Assembly (NCBI RefSeq): GCF_030145145.1
Contig: NZ_JAQYWD010000025.1
Coordinates: forward strand, 1-64,000
From: Desulfobacula sp.
GTDB lineage: Bacteria; Desulfobacterota; Desulfobacteria; Desulfobacterales; Desulfobacteraceae
Reading direction: 5' to 3'
Length of the DNA: 64,000 nt
Under the pieces are notes generated by a model, which was not told the origin of the DNA, did not search any database, and was given only the letters and a program-made list of their open reading frames with translations. Position 1 is the first letter of the stretch; every line of letters starts with the position of its first letter. Both the position numbers and the translations under genes were made by a program. Positions 28,062 to 36,481 of the stretch are shown here, in pieces.

Positions 28062-28961
28062 ATGTCTGAAACGGCCAAAAAACAATCTTTTCTCATCGGT
28101 TACCTGTTTGCCTTTGGTGCAACCGCTATCTGGTCTGGTAATTTTATCATCGCAAGGGGACTCCATGACAACATTCCCCCTGTAAGCCTCGCGTTTTACA
28201 GGTGGTTGGTGGCAGTCATTGTTTTCCTGCCGTTTGCATTAAAATCGTTGATACGCGAGTGGGGCATCATCCAGGAACATCCCACCTATTTTTCAATCAC
28301 AGCGCTTCTGGGTGTTACAACGTTTAACACATTGATATACATTGCCGGACACACGACAACCGCCATGAACCTTTCACTGATTGCCATCACGTTTCCTGTT
28401 TTTATTGTCCTTTTATCCAGGATTCTGTACAAAGACCCCATAACCGCCCAAAAAGGCATCGGCATCACCCTGGTATTAATCGGTGTGGTCACACTCATTA
28501 CAAAAGGCAGCCTCTCGGCCCTTTTAAATATCTCTTTCAACAGGGGTGACGTCTGGATGCTGCTGGCTTCCATTATATTTGCGGTTTACAGTCTTTTTCT
28601 GAGACATAAACCAGCGGCAATCAGTGTTATGGCATTACAACTGTCCATCTTCATATTGGGATTACTTTTTTTATTTCCCTTTTTTTTGTGGGAGCAGACA
28701 ACCATCCAGCACGCTATTTTAACCCGGACCACCATACCGGCAATCCTTTATATCGGTATTTTTGCCTCCCTGGGGGCCTTTGTCTTTTGGACCAAAGCCG
28801 TTGTTATCCTTGGGCCGGCCAAAGCAGGGATGGTGTATTATACACTCCCGCTTTTCAGTGGATTTTTAGCCTATGTCTTTTTGCTTGAAAGTATTAATAT
28901 ACTTTATTTTTTTAGCATGCTGCTTATTTTTATGGGTATTGTAACGACCAATCGCGGGTGA
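28062..28961 (+). CDS. EamA/DMT-family transporter
   Basis: A 299-residue protein with ten hydrophobic helices in two similar halves, as in EamA (drug/metabolite) transporters: FGATAIWSGNFIIARGL in helix 1 and LGAFVFWTKAVVILGPAKAG in the second half. Likely exports a small metabolite. It is 47 bp upstream of the dehydratase-type gene set on the same strand, so its substrate may be linked to that pathway. Confidence 0.88.
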   Translation: MSETAKKQSFLIGYLFAFGATAIWSGNFIIARGLHDNIPPVSLAFYRWLVAVIVFLPFALKSLIREWGIIQEHPTYFSITALLGVTTFNTLIYIAGHTTTAMNLSLIAITFPVFIVLLSRILYKDPITAQKGIGITLVLIGVVTLITKGSLSALLNISFNRGDVWMLLASIIFAVYSLFLRHKPAAISVMALQLSIFILGLLFLFPFFLWEQTTIQHAILTRTTIPAILYIGIFASLGAFVFWTKAVVILGPAKAGMVYYTLPLFSGFLAYVFLLESINILYFFSMLLIFMGIVTTNRG

Positions 28962-29008
28962 AAAAGGGGTTTATGGTATGCGTTTGATACCGATCAGGAG
29001 AAAAAAAT

Positions 29009-30121
29009 ATGAAGGAAATTGAATCTTTTCATGATGCCATTCGAGACGTTTCAGCCATTGCATACACCATCAAAAAAAAGTCCAAGAAAATCATTGGATA
29101 CCTGTGTTCCTATGCACCCGAAGAATTGATCGTTGCCGCCGGATGTCACCCCATGCGGCTGTTTTCTTCTAAATCAGATATTGTCCTGGCCGAGAATCAT
29201 CTCCAGGCCTATTGCTGCTCCCTTGTCAGGGGCGTGCTGGAAGACAGCCTGTCAGGACGACTGGACTTCCTTGACGGCACCGTGTTTCCCCATACCTGTG
29301 ATTCCATCCAGCGATTGAGCGATATCTGGCGCATGAATGGACGATATGAATTCTTTGCTGATGTGGTCTTGCCGGCCAAACTCAACACCCAGAGCGCCAG
29401 GACCTATATGAAGGACGTGCTGACCCGATTTAAAACAGATCTGGAAGCCGCCACCGGTAAAACCATCACTGATGCAGATCTTAGCGATGCCATTAAAAAA
29501 GTCAATCTGATCCGCAACCATCTCTCAACGATCTATACCCTCAACTCCCGGAATCCGGGATTGATCACCGGTGGTGATCTGTACGCCATTGTAAAGGGGT
29601 CCATGGTGATGGACCGGGATATAGTGGCAGATCTGTTACCCGTCATTGTGACTCGGCTTGAACAAACACAGCCGCCGGTAACCAGTGCCAAGCGAATCGT
29701 TGTTTCAGGGTCAATCTGTGATTCCCCTGTATTTTATACGGCAATTGAAGCGGCCGGGGGGGTAATTGTGGGGGATGATCTTTGTACCGGCCAGCGCTGG
29801 TTTGAAGGAAAAATATCCGAAGACATAGACCCTTTGACTGCCATTTCCGAAAGATATATGGACCGTATGAACTGCCCGGCCAAACATACAACACTGACGG
29901 CCCGGGGTGAAAACCTCCTTGCCCTTGCTGAAAAAAACACGGCCCATGGAATTATTTTTATGCTTCAAAAATTCTGTGATCCCCATGCCTTTGATACCCC
30001 CTACCTTAAAAAATTCCTTGATGAGAAAAAAATCAAGCATATGGTCCTTGAAATGGATGATCAGCAGCAAAGATCCGGGCAGTTATCCACCAGAATTGAA
30101 ACCTTTATCCATATGATATAA
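29009..30121 (+). CDS. 2-hydroxyacyl-CoA dehydratase / benzoyl-CoA reductase-type subunit (smaller)
   Basis: A 370-residue member of the HgdB/BcrC-like family. Conserved Cys that ligate the [4Fe-4S] cluster are visible: YLCSYAPEELIVAAG, AYCCSLVRG and FPHTCDSIQRLSDIW. Together with the next gene it should form the Fe-S catalytic heterodimer that performs a radical dehydration or reduction of a CoA thioester after ATP-driven electron input. Substrate cannot be read from sequence. A GGAGA site precedes the start. Confidence 0.85.
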   Translation: MKEIESFHDAIRDVSAIAYTIKKKSKKIIGYLCSYAPEELIVAAGCHPMRLFSSKSDIVLAENHLQAYCCSLVRGVLEDSLSGRLDFLDGTVFPHTCDSIQRLSDIWRMNGRYEFFADVVLPAKLNTQSARTYMKDVLTRFKTDLEAATGKTITDADLSDAIKKVNLIRNHLSTIYTLNSRNPGLITGGDLYAIVKGSMVMDRDIVADLLPVIVTRLEQTQPPVTSAKRIVVSGSICDSPVFYTAIEAAGGVIVGDDLCTGQRWFEGKISEDIDPLTAISERYMDRMNCPAKHTTLTARGENLLALAEKNTAHGIIFMLQKFCDPHAFDTPYLKKFLDEKKIKHMVLEMDDQQQRSGQLSTRIETFIHMI

Positions 30122-30135
30122 AAAAGGACGCTTCC

Positions 30136-31386
30136 ATGCCAGACACGCCTTTGGAAACAAAAAAAATAACCGCTGCAAAAAAAATGCGGGAGTTGATGAC
30201 CCACTATTATATCGATGCGCTGAGCGCTTCCCAGAACAACAAACAGGTGGCCTGGATTACTTCCGGCGGCCCTGTCGAACCATTGCTGGCCATGGACATC
30301 ATCCCGGTTTACCCGGAAAACCACGGGGCCATGATCGGTGCAGCCAAAATGGGTGAAAACCTCTGTGAAAAGGCGGAAAACATGGGCTACAGTTCAGACC
30401 TGTGTGCCTATGCAAGAGCTGATATCGCCTGCTCTGTGTTCAAGGGTGGCCCCCTGGGCGGACTGCCCAAACCGGACATGTTGATCTGCTGCAATAATAT
30501 CTGCGGTACGGTGCTCAAATGGTATGAAGTCCAGGCACGGTTCTATAACGTTCCCCTGTTTATCCTGGACACCCCCGTCTGCCATACCGGATACACGGCT
30601 GAAATCGCCAGGTACGTCCAGGCACAGGTAGATGAATATATTGCCTTTCTTGAAACCCTTACCAAACGAAAATTTAATCGTGATAAAATGGCTCGCATCG
30701 GCAAGCTTTCCATTGACGCACAACGTCTCTGGCAAAAAGTCCTCAACACAACCGCTCACAAACCATCCCCCATGTCGGCATTTGATGCTTTTTTTTTCCT
30801 GGCCCTGATCGTCACCCTTCGGGGGACACAGATCGCTGTTGACTTTTACACAGACCTTTTAGCAGAAATGGAAGAACGGATAAAAAACAATATCAGCAGC
30901 ATTCCCAATGAACGCTACCGGCTGTTGTGGGACAACCTGCCCATCTGGTATCAACTCAAATGGATGTCCGGCAAATTTTCAGAACATCATGCCTGCCTGG
31001 TGGCAGATACCTATACCTCTGCCTGGTGCGGTACCCTGGACTATATTGATGAACATCATTATCTGGATTCCATGGCCCAGGCCTATACCCGGATTTATCT
31101 GAACATCGGTGTTGACCAGATGGCAGACCAGGTGATCGACATGGTTCGCTGGTATGCTGCCGACGGGCTGGTGATGCATTCAAACCGGTCTTGCAAGCCC
31201 TACTCTTTCGGCCAGATGGACATCATGAGAATCGTCCGGGAAAAAACAAATATTCCCGTGCTCATGATAGAGGCAGATATGGTGGACCCTGGAAATTTTT
31301 CGCAATCCCAGGTGGAAACCCGTATTGATGCATTCATGGAAATCGTAAAACACAGGGGGCACGGATATGATGTATGCCGGCATTGA
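30136..31386 (+). CDS. 2-hydroxyacyl-CoA dehydratase / benzoyl-CoA reductase-type subunit (larger)
   Basis: A 416-residue protein of the HgdA/BcrB-like family: WITSGGPVEPLLAMDIIPVY near the start, PDMLICCNNICGTVLKWYEV in the middle (cluster Cys), and NRSCKPYSFGQMDI near the end. It pairs with the preceding gene (14 bp gap). Overlap of 20 bp with the activator gene supports coupled synthesis. Confidence 0.87.
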   Translation: MPDTPLETKKITAAKKMRELMTHYYIDALSASQNNKQVAWITSGGPVEPLLAMDIIPVYPENHGAMIGAAKMGENLCEKAENMGYSSDLCAYARADIACSVFKGGPLGGLPKPDMLICCNNICGTVLKWYEVQARFYNVPLFILDTPVCHTGYTAEIARYVQAQVDEYIAFLETLTKRKFNRDKMARIGKLSIDAQRLWQKVLNTTAHKPSPMSAFDAFFFLALIVTLRGTQIAVDFYTDLLAEMEERIKNNISSIPNERYRLLWDNLPIWYQLKWMSGKFSEHHACLVADTYTSAWCGTLDYIDEHHYLDSMAQAYTRIYLNIGVDQMADQVIDMVRWYAADGLVMHSNRSCKPYSFGQMDIMRIVREKTNIPVLMIEADMVDPGNFSQSQVETRIDAFMEIVKHRGHGYDVCRH

Positions 31387-32143
31387 TATCGGTTCAAATA
31401 CTGCAAAGGCCGCGGTGATAAAAGATGGACAGCTTCTGGGCACCCAGGTCATACCCACGGGATATAATCCTGTAACGGCAGGGATCAAGGTATTTGATCT
31501 GCTGTTGGAAAAAACAGCTCAGGTAAAAACCGAGATTGCCGCCATTGTTGCCACAGGATATGGCCGTGCCAGTGTCGAGTTTGCAGACAAGGCCATGACG
31601 GAAATCATCTGCCATGCAACCGGTGCCTATTTCATGAATCCAACGATCCGGGGAATCATTGATGTTGGCGGTCAGGACAGCAAGGCCATTCTTCTGGATA
31701 CCAGTGGCCGGGTGGAAAACTTTGCCATGAATGACAAATGTGCCGCAGGTACGGGACGATTTCTGGAAGTCATGGCCAATACCCTGGAAGTGACATTAGA
31801 TCAACTGGGAAACTTCAGCCGCCGGGCAGACACCCCCTCAAAAATCAGCAGTATCTGTACCGTATTTGCAGAATCTGAGGTTATTTCCATGATCGCCAAC
31901 CAGCAGCGAAGAGAAAATATTATTGCTGGATTACACGAATCTGCTGCAGCCCGCGTTGCCATCCTTGCCAACAAAATAAACATCCGGGAACCGGTTATGA
32001 TGACAGGGGGGGTGGCAAAAAACAGTGGCATGGTAACGGCCCTTGAGAACCGCCTTGGATTTGAACTCCTGGTGGGTGAACTGGCCCAGGAAAACGGCGC
32101 CATTGGTGCGGCAGTGCTGGCCTCAAATCTGTCAAACAAATAG
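31367..32143 (+). CDS. Acyl-CoA dehydratase activase (ATP-dependent electron donor)
   Basis: A 258-residue ASKHA-fold ATPase. GIDIGSNTAKAAVI is the phosphate loop; DVGGQDSKAI is the second. Two Cys per monomer bridge the dimer's [4Fe-4S] cluster: NDKCAAGTGRFLE and SSICTVFAESE. It injects one electron at low potential into the partner enzyme with ATP hydrolysis. Only one activase gene is present, as for dehydratases (homodimer), while class I benzoyl-CoA reductases have two ATPase subunits; so I favour a dehydratase. Confidence 0.92.
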   Translation: MMYAGIDIGSNTAKAAVIKDGQLLGTQVIPTGYNPVTAGIKVFDLLLEKTAQVKTEIAAIVATGYGRASVEFADKAMTEIICHATGAYFMNPTIRGIIDVGGQDSKAILLDTSGRVENFAMNDKCAAGTGRFLEVMANTLEVTLDQLGNFSRRADTPSKISSICTVFAESEVISMIANQQRRENIIAGLHESAAARVAILANKINIREPVMMTGGVAKNSGMVTALENRLGFELLVGELAQENGAIGAAVLASNLSNK

Positions 32144-32228
32144 GATACATCAAGCAGGCCAAGTGCTTTTAAGACTTTCTTAATTCTTTCGGATGGGTTA
32201 AATAGACAGTTTTAATCCATGGAGGTGT

Positions 32229-33278
32229 ATGGTGGTTTCATCGAGTGCTGTCAGCCGCGGTTGCTGTATCTGCATCATTTTTTGTGGGTTGTTTTTTTCA
32301 CCCAGTGCATGGGCCAGGGAGCCCGCTGACCTCCAGACCATTCAGGTCTTCTTTGAAAATGATCTTTTTGGCGATACAGATAAATATTATACCAATGCCA
32401 TACAAATCACCTGGCTTTCCAAAGACCTGAAAAAATATGCGGATGACGTGCGCCTGCCGGAATGGTCCATTCCCATTATCCGGGCCATCCCCTTTTCAGG
32501 TGATCCGGGAAGTATCCATACGGTGGGTCTGTTGGTAGGACAGCAGATCTTTACCCCATCGGATATCCAGACACCGACATTGCTTGAAAAGGACCGGCCA
32601 TATGCTGGTTTCCTGTATGGTGGACTGGCCCTGCACAGTAAAACCGATGCCGTCCTTGACACCTTGGAAATCACCCTGGGCGTTGTGGGTCCTGGGGCTG
32701 AAGCCAAATTTGCCCAGAACACGGTCCATGAAATAAGAGACATCCCCACGGCAAAAGGGTGGGACAACCAGCTTCACAATGAACCGGCAGTGCGGTTTTC
32801 CTGGCAGCGCAAATGGCGCCGGCACAGCATGGAACTGTCAGACAGCCTGGCGTATGACCTGATTTCCCATGCCGGGATAACCCTGGGCAATGTCAGAACC
32901 TCCGGCAATGCCGGGGGTGAAATCCGTCTCGGATATCATATCCCAAAAGATTTCGGGTCTGATGTGATCCGCGCCGGCGCAGGGGTCAGTGCCCCTGTCA
33001 CTGGCCAGTCAGCATCAGAACCGGCTGCATTTGGCGCACACCTGTTTGCCAGTTCCCAGGTGGAAGCCGTGCTCCATGATATCTTTCTTGACGGTAATAC
33101 CTGGAAACACAGCCACAGCGTTGATAAAAAACTGCTGGTGGCAGACCTTTCTGTGGGACTTGCCGTCAACTTTAACCGGATCAAACTGACCTATCGTCAT
33201 CTTTTCAAGACCAAACAGTTTGACGATCAGCGACAGGGCCAGACCATCGGCTCCCTGACGTTGATCTTTTCCTTTTAG
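32229..33278 (+). CDS. LpxR-like outer-membrane lipid A 3'-O-deacylase family protein
   Basis: A 349-residue protein with a signal peptide ending at SPSAWA. The mature start has the family signature FENDLFGDTDKYYTNAIQIT, in which the Asn-Asp pair and the Thr are catalytic/calcium residues in LpxR; the C-terminus ends in SF, as beta-barrel proteins do. It would remove acyl chains from lipid A in the outer membrane. GGAGG precedes the start (ATG at 32229 or GTG at 32232). Confidence 0.82.
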   Translation: MVVSSSAVSRGCCICIIFCGLFFSPSAWAREPADLQTIQVFFENDLFGDTDKYYTNAIQITWLSKDLKKYADDVRLPEWSIPIIRAIPFSGDPGSIHTVGLLVGQQIFTPSDIQTPTLLEKDRPYAGFLYGGLALHSKTDAVLDTLEITLGVVGPGAEAKFAQNTVHEIRDIPTAKGWDNQLHNEPAVRFSWQRKWRRHSMELSDSLAYDLISHAGITLGNVRTSGNAGGEIRLGYHIPKDFGSDVIRAGAGVSAPVTGQSASEPAAFGAHLFASSQVEAVLHDIFLDGNTWKHSHSVDKKLLVADLSVGLAVNFNRIKLTYRHLFKTKQFDDQRQGQTIGSLTLIFSF

Positions 33279-33309
33279 CTGCAGCCGTCTGGATTTTTTT
33301 AATCCATCT

Positions 33310-33939
33310 CTATGGCTGCTTTTTCATTCTTTGAACCAAGGCATCAACGGATTCACCATTGGGCGCCATGGCCAGGGGGTTTTGTGCAACCAATGCTTCC
33401 CATGCCTCGATACCACCGGCCACATCATTCAGGTCATGCAACAGGACAATGCCTTTGTTAAATCGTGCCGTCTCAAATGAAGGATCGATTGCAATGGCCT
33501 TATCAAAGGCTTCAATGGCCTTTCGAGGCTGGTTATTTCGCCGGTACATGACCCCCAGATCAGTGATCACCCCAATCTTACCCGGCTCAATTGCCAACGA
33601 TTTTTCATACGCATCAATGGCCTCTTTCACTTGATTTGAATCAAAGAAAAGATTGCCCAGCTGGGTCCAGGCCTCGCCATCTTCGGGGTGTTGTTTTAAA
33701 TATTGTTCCAGCGGTAAAATTTTTGCAGAAAACTCGATGGCATTCACCGGTTGCCCCCCTGTCTGATTCGTATTCATTGCAACCTTGCCTTGCGGCTGAA
33801 CCGGTTTGTCAGAAGATAGTTTAAACGAGGCATATATCGTTCCTGCAATAAATCCAATACACAGGGACAGCAGAACTGCAGTGACAAGGGTCTGTTTTTT
33901 TACAGTGTCTGTCTTCGTTGTTTCTGTATTTTTCACCAT
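33310..33939 (-). CDS. Membrane-anchored TPR protein
   Basis: A 209-residue protein: N-terminal membrane helix (TLVTAVLLSLCIGFIAGTIY, about residues 18-37), then about three tetratricopeptide repeats (DGEAWTQLGNLFFDSNQVKE, KIGVITDLGVMYRRNNQPRK, SFETARFNKGIVLLHDLNDV). The repeat part should face the periplasm and bind other proteins. It resembles the TPR part of cytochrome c assembly factors, but no specific role can be assigned. Confidence 0.8.
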   Translation of the reverse strand: MVKNTETTKTDTVKKQTLVTAVLLSLCIGFIAGTIYASFKLSSDKPVQPQGKVAMNTNQTGGQPVNAIEFSAKILPLEQYLKQHPEDGEAWTQLGNLFFDSNQVKEAIDAYEKSLAIEPGKIGVITDLGVMYRRNNQPRKAIEAFDKAIAIDPSFETARFNKGIVLLHDLNDVAGGIEAWEALVAQNPLAMAPNGESVDALVQRMKKQP

Positions 33940-34002
33940 AATAAAAGCCTTTTTGATAAGGGTTGAAATATTATCACTGAAACGATCGAACGGGAAAAAC
34001 TT

Positions 34003-34037
34003 AAAAAGCCCTCAACCAGATCAATGGTTAAGGGCTT
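34003..34037 (-). terminator. Rho-independent terminator of the cold-shock gene
   Basis: AAAAAGCCCTCAACCA and TGGTTAAGGGCTTTTT pair with one mismatch around the loop GATCAA. The T run on the minus strand (complement of 34003-34007) follows the stem, and the cold-shock gene ends 48 bp before it. The plus-strand T run also makes it usable in the other direction. Confidence 0.75.
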
Positions 34038-34084
34038 TTTTTCACGTCATTGAAATGACGATTTTAATCAAACAAAATACTCAC

Positions 34085-34285
34085 TTAGTCAACGGTAACA
34101 TTCGTTGCTGCAGGACCTTTTTGCCCTTGTTCAATATCAAATGTAACATGATCCCCTTCTTTCAGGGATTTAAACCCTGTTGCATTGATACTTGAGTGAT
34201 GTACAAACAAATCATTTCCATCTTCCTGCTCAATAAACCCAAATCCTTTTGCGTCATTAAACCATTTTACGATACCTTTAGCCAT
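34085..34285 (-). CDS. Cold-shock domain protein (CspA family)
   Basis: A 66-residue protein starting [20 protein letters not shown]. The RNP1 (KGFGFIE) and RNP2 (DLFVHHS) nucleic-acid-binding motifs are intact. It is an RNA chaperone/single-strand binding protein. The start at 34285 has AGGAGA at proper distance; the longer frame is the leader. Confidence 0.95.
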   Translation of the reverse strand: MAKGIVKWFNDAKGFGFIEQEDGNDLFVHHSSINATGFKSLKEGDHVTFDIEQGQKGPAATNVTVD

Positions 34286-34436
34286 ACTGGCAATCTCCTG
34301 TAATAAAATAAATAATCGTGTTCCAAACTTGAGGAGTAATGCCATTTTTTTCGGGAATACACCTTGAGAAAGAAACCGTTGCACTGACTAAACTCAGCAC
34401 ACAAATAAATAGTATAACATTGCAGGAGAATGTCAA
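34286..34436 (-). promoter_or_regulatory. Promoter and long leader of the cold-shock gene
   Basis: TTGACA (34436-34431), a 16-bp spacer and TACTAT (34414-34409) on the minus strand form the best promoter; TATACT overlaps the -10. This leaves a leader of roughly 115 nt. Long leaders that refold with temperature are known for cspA-type mRNAs; here the length is seen, the function is inferred. Confidence 0.5.
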
Positions 34437-34533
34437 GGGACAAATCCGCCACACAGCGATCCTCATTAGGGTTGTATTTCAATCCTTCTCCAGCAAACAT
34501 GTCGCAGATTTAACACCGTTTTTGAATGAATAG

Positions 34534-34647
34534 TCGCACGATTGCAATCCTATAAAATAAAACAGGCAATCCCCAAAAACATAACCCTCTAAATTTATAA
34601 GCTTTTTAAAAAAAAGCAATTGACTCCCTTTTTGGCATGCATTGTGC
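34534..34647 (+). promoter_or_regulatory. Sigma54 promoter and upstream activator site for the CGGC/HdrD-like operon
   Basis: TTGGCATGCATTGTGC: GG at 34634-34635 and GC at 34646-34647, with the exact 12-bp register of -24/-12 promoters. The site TCGCACGATTGCAA (34534-34547) holds GCA-N4-TGC; its reverse strand reads GCAATCGTGCGAC, very like the site upstream of the Hdr operon (GCAAAACTGCGAC). A TCGCA half-site sits at 34502-34506. Confidence 0.6.
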
Positions 34648-34704
34648 TTTTCCTATTTAGAATTGCGATGTAAAGATGATTTTAAAGCAAGGAGAGACCT
34701 AAAA

Positions 34705-35049
34705 ATGGAAAACGTAGCGGTTGTCGGATGCGGGTCATACATGGATCAGGGATATGGTTGCCCTGGCGAATGGCGGTGTCTGAAAGCAGCCTCCCAGGGT
34801 GACGGTACATTCCAGAACCCATCACAAGTTGTTGCCTTTATCAAATGCGAATGTCCCGGACGAACGGTTATCCCCAGTATCGGCATGGCAATAAAATTGT
34901 CTGAAATCAAGCCGGATAAAATATATTTGAGTACCTGCCTGGCCAATGCGGTACCGGGATGTCCTTATACCGGCGCAAAAGACCTGGCAGACATCATAGA
35001 AAAGAAGACTGGAATTGAGGTTATTGTCGGTACCCACGATTACCACTAA
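34705..35049 (+). CDS. CGGC-domain protein
   Basis: A 114-residue protein starting MENVAVVGCGSYM. It has the layout of the CGGC family (CPGEWRCLKA, then FIKCECPGRTVIPSIGMAIK, then LSTCLANAVPGCPY). The name-giving CGGC is CEC-P here. The family is thought to bind metal or act in thiol redox chemistry; function is not settled. AGGAGAG precedes the ATG. It is 20 bp upstream of the HdrD-like selenoprotein gene and shares its sigma54 promoter. Confidence 0.7.
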   Translation: MENVAVVGCGSYMDQGYGCPGEWRCLKAASQGDGTFQNPSQVVAFIKCECPGRTVIPSIGMAIKLSEIKPDKIYLSTCLANAVPGCPYTGAKDLADIIEKKTGIEVIVGTHDYH

Positions 35050-35069
35050 ATAATAGAAAGGATAGATCA

Positions 35070-36392
35070 ATGGCAGAAGCTGTCATTAAGCTTGGAAATA
35101 GGAAACGAAGCAGAATTTTTTTAGATAAAGTCAAAGAATTACTGCCGGACGGCGGTAATTTAAACGCCTGTTTAACTTGCGGCGCATGCGCCTCAGGATG
35201 TCCTGCCACAGGACTTGAGAATATGGATCCTAGAAAATTTCTTCGAATGGCTGCGTTAGGTATGGATGAGGAAATTGTCAAATCTAACTGGCCCTGGATG
35301 TGTACGATGTGTCAACGTTGCATTTATGTATGTCCCATGCAGATCGATATCCCCCAATTGATCTTTAATGCAAGAAAATTACGCCCCAGAGAAGAAAGAC
35401 CAACAGGAATTCTCGGGTCCTGTGACATGGCCTTAAGAAATGAAAGTTGCAGTGCCATGGGAGCCACCCCAGAAGATTTTGAGTTTGTTGTCGGAGACGT
35501 ATTGGAAGAGTATCAGGAGGCCCAGCCGGAGTTTGAAGATATGCAGGCACCCATTGACAAAGAAGGTGCCGAATTTTTCTTGAACCAGAACTCCCGGGAA
35601 CCTGTGACAGAACCGGATGAAATGGTACCCCTTTGGAAAATCCTTCACCTGGCAGGCGTTGACTGGACCTATGGCAGTCGTGGCTGGGGGGGTGAAAACT
35701 ATTGCATGTTCCTGGCAGATGATGATGCCTGGAAACAGACGACAGGCACAAGTGTGGATCAGGCCAACAAGCTGGGGGTGAAGACCTTTCTCAATACCGA
35801 GTGAGGTCACGTTACCTTTTCAGTCCGGGCCGGAGTGAAAAAATACAATCTTGAACATAACTTTGAAATCAAAAACATTTATGAATATTATGCAAAATGG
35901 ATTCGTGAAGGAAAATTAAAGGTCAATTCCGACTGGAATAAAGACCTTAAAATAAAATTTACCGTACAGGATCCCTGTCAAATTGTCAGAAAAAGCTATG
36001 GGGACCCCATTGCCGAAGATTTGCGGTTCGTTGTCAAATCCATTGTCGGAGAAGAAAACTTTATCGATATGCAGCCCAACAGATCCAATAATTATTGTTG
36101 CGGTGGCGGCGGCGGTTTCCTTCAATCCGGATTTAAAGACGAACGCCTCGAATACGGAAGATTAAAAGATCAACAGATTAAAGCCACCGGGGCCGATTAT
36201 TGTATTGCAGGCTGTCACAATTGCCATGCTCAGATCCATGAACTGAGTGAGCATTATGGTGGAAATTATCCTGTAGTTCATTTGTGGACTTTAATTTGCC
36301 TTTCATTAGGAATATTGGGACCAAATGAAAGGGAATATCTGGGTGATGACTTAAAAGAAGTAAACGTTTTTCACCCGGAAACGGCCCTTTAA
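35070..36392 (+). CDS. HdrD-like Fe-S oxidoreductase with in-frame UGA (probable selenocysteine)
   Basis: One open frame of 440 residues if TGA at 35802-35804 (codon 245) is read as selenocysteine. Before it: two [4Fe-4S] motifs (CLTCGACASGCP at 34-45 and CTMCQRCIYVCP at 78-89). After it: a full CCG domain (QDPCQIV, NYCCGGGGG, AGCHNCHAQ). The TGA sits where family members related to HdrD, DsrK and TmcB have Cys in an NTECGH motif, so reading it gives NTE-U-GH and a normal-length protein. A hairpin fitting a bacterial SECIS lies just downstream. It probably reduces or forms a disulfide with electrons from ferredoxin or a quinol partner; no membrane helix is present. As two separate genes the halves would each be incomplete. 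Confidence 0.85.
35817..35841 (+). promoter_or_regulatory. Putative bacterial SECIS hairpin
   Basis: Starting 12 nt after the UGA, UUUUCA pairs with UGAAAA, then a G/G mismatch, then UCC/GGA closing the loop GGGCC. The apical loop lies 23-27 nt after UGA with G in the first positions, as required of bacterial SECIS elements that bind SelB. Confidence 0.6.
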
Positions 36393-36403
36393 CCTCCATA
36401 ACC

Positions 36404-36433
36404 GGCTGGAGAATAATTTTCCATTCTCCAGCC
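36404..36433. terminator. Bidirectional terminator hairpin
   Basis: GGCTGGAGAAT (36404-36414) and ATTCTCCAGCC (36423-36433) are a perfect 11-bp stem with an 8-nt loop, between the convergent HdrD-like and selO genes. There is no clear T run on either side. Confidence 0.6.
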
Positions 36434-36481
36434 ACAACTCCCTCTTCCAAATATTTCTTACCTCGGTGTTGCTAAAATGTG

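Noticed and set aside
29009-32143. Class I benzoyl-CoA reductase
   Set aside because: Only one ATPase gene is present and no ring-degradation genes are near; the name is too specific for the evidence.
35835-36392. A separate gene starting at 35835
   Set aside because: It lacks a ribosome site and is in frame with the upstream gene through a single UGA with a SECIS-like hairpin; together they make one standard protein.
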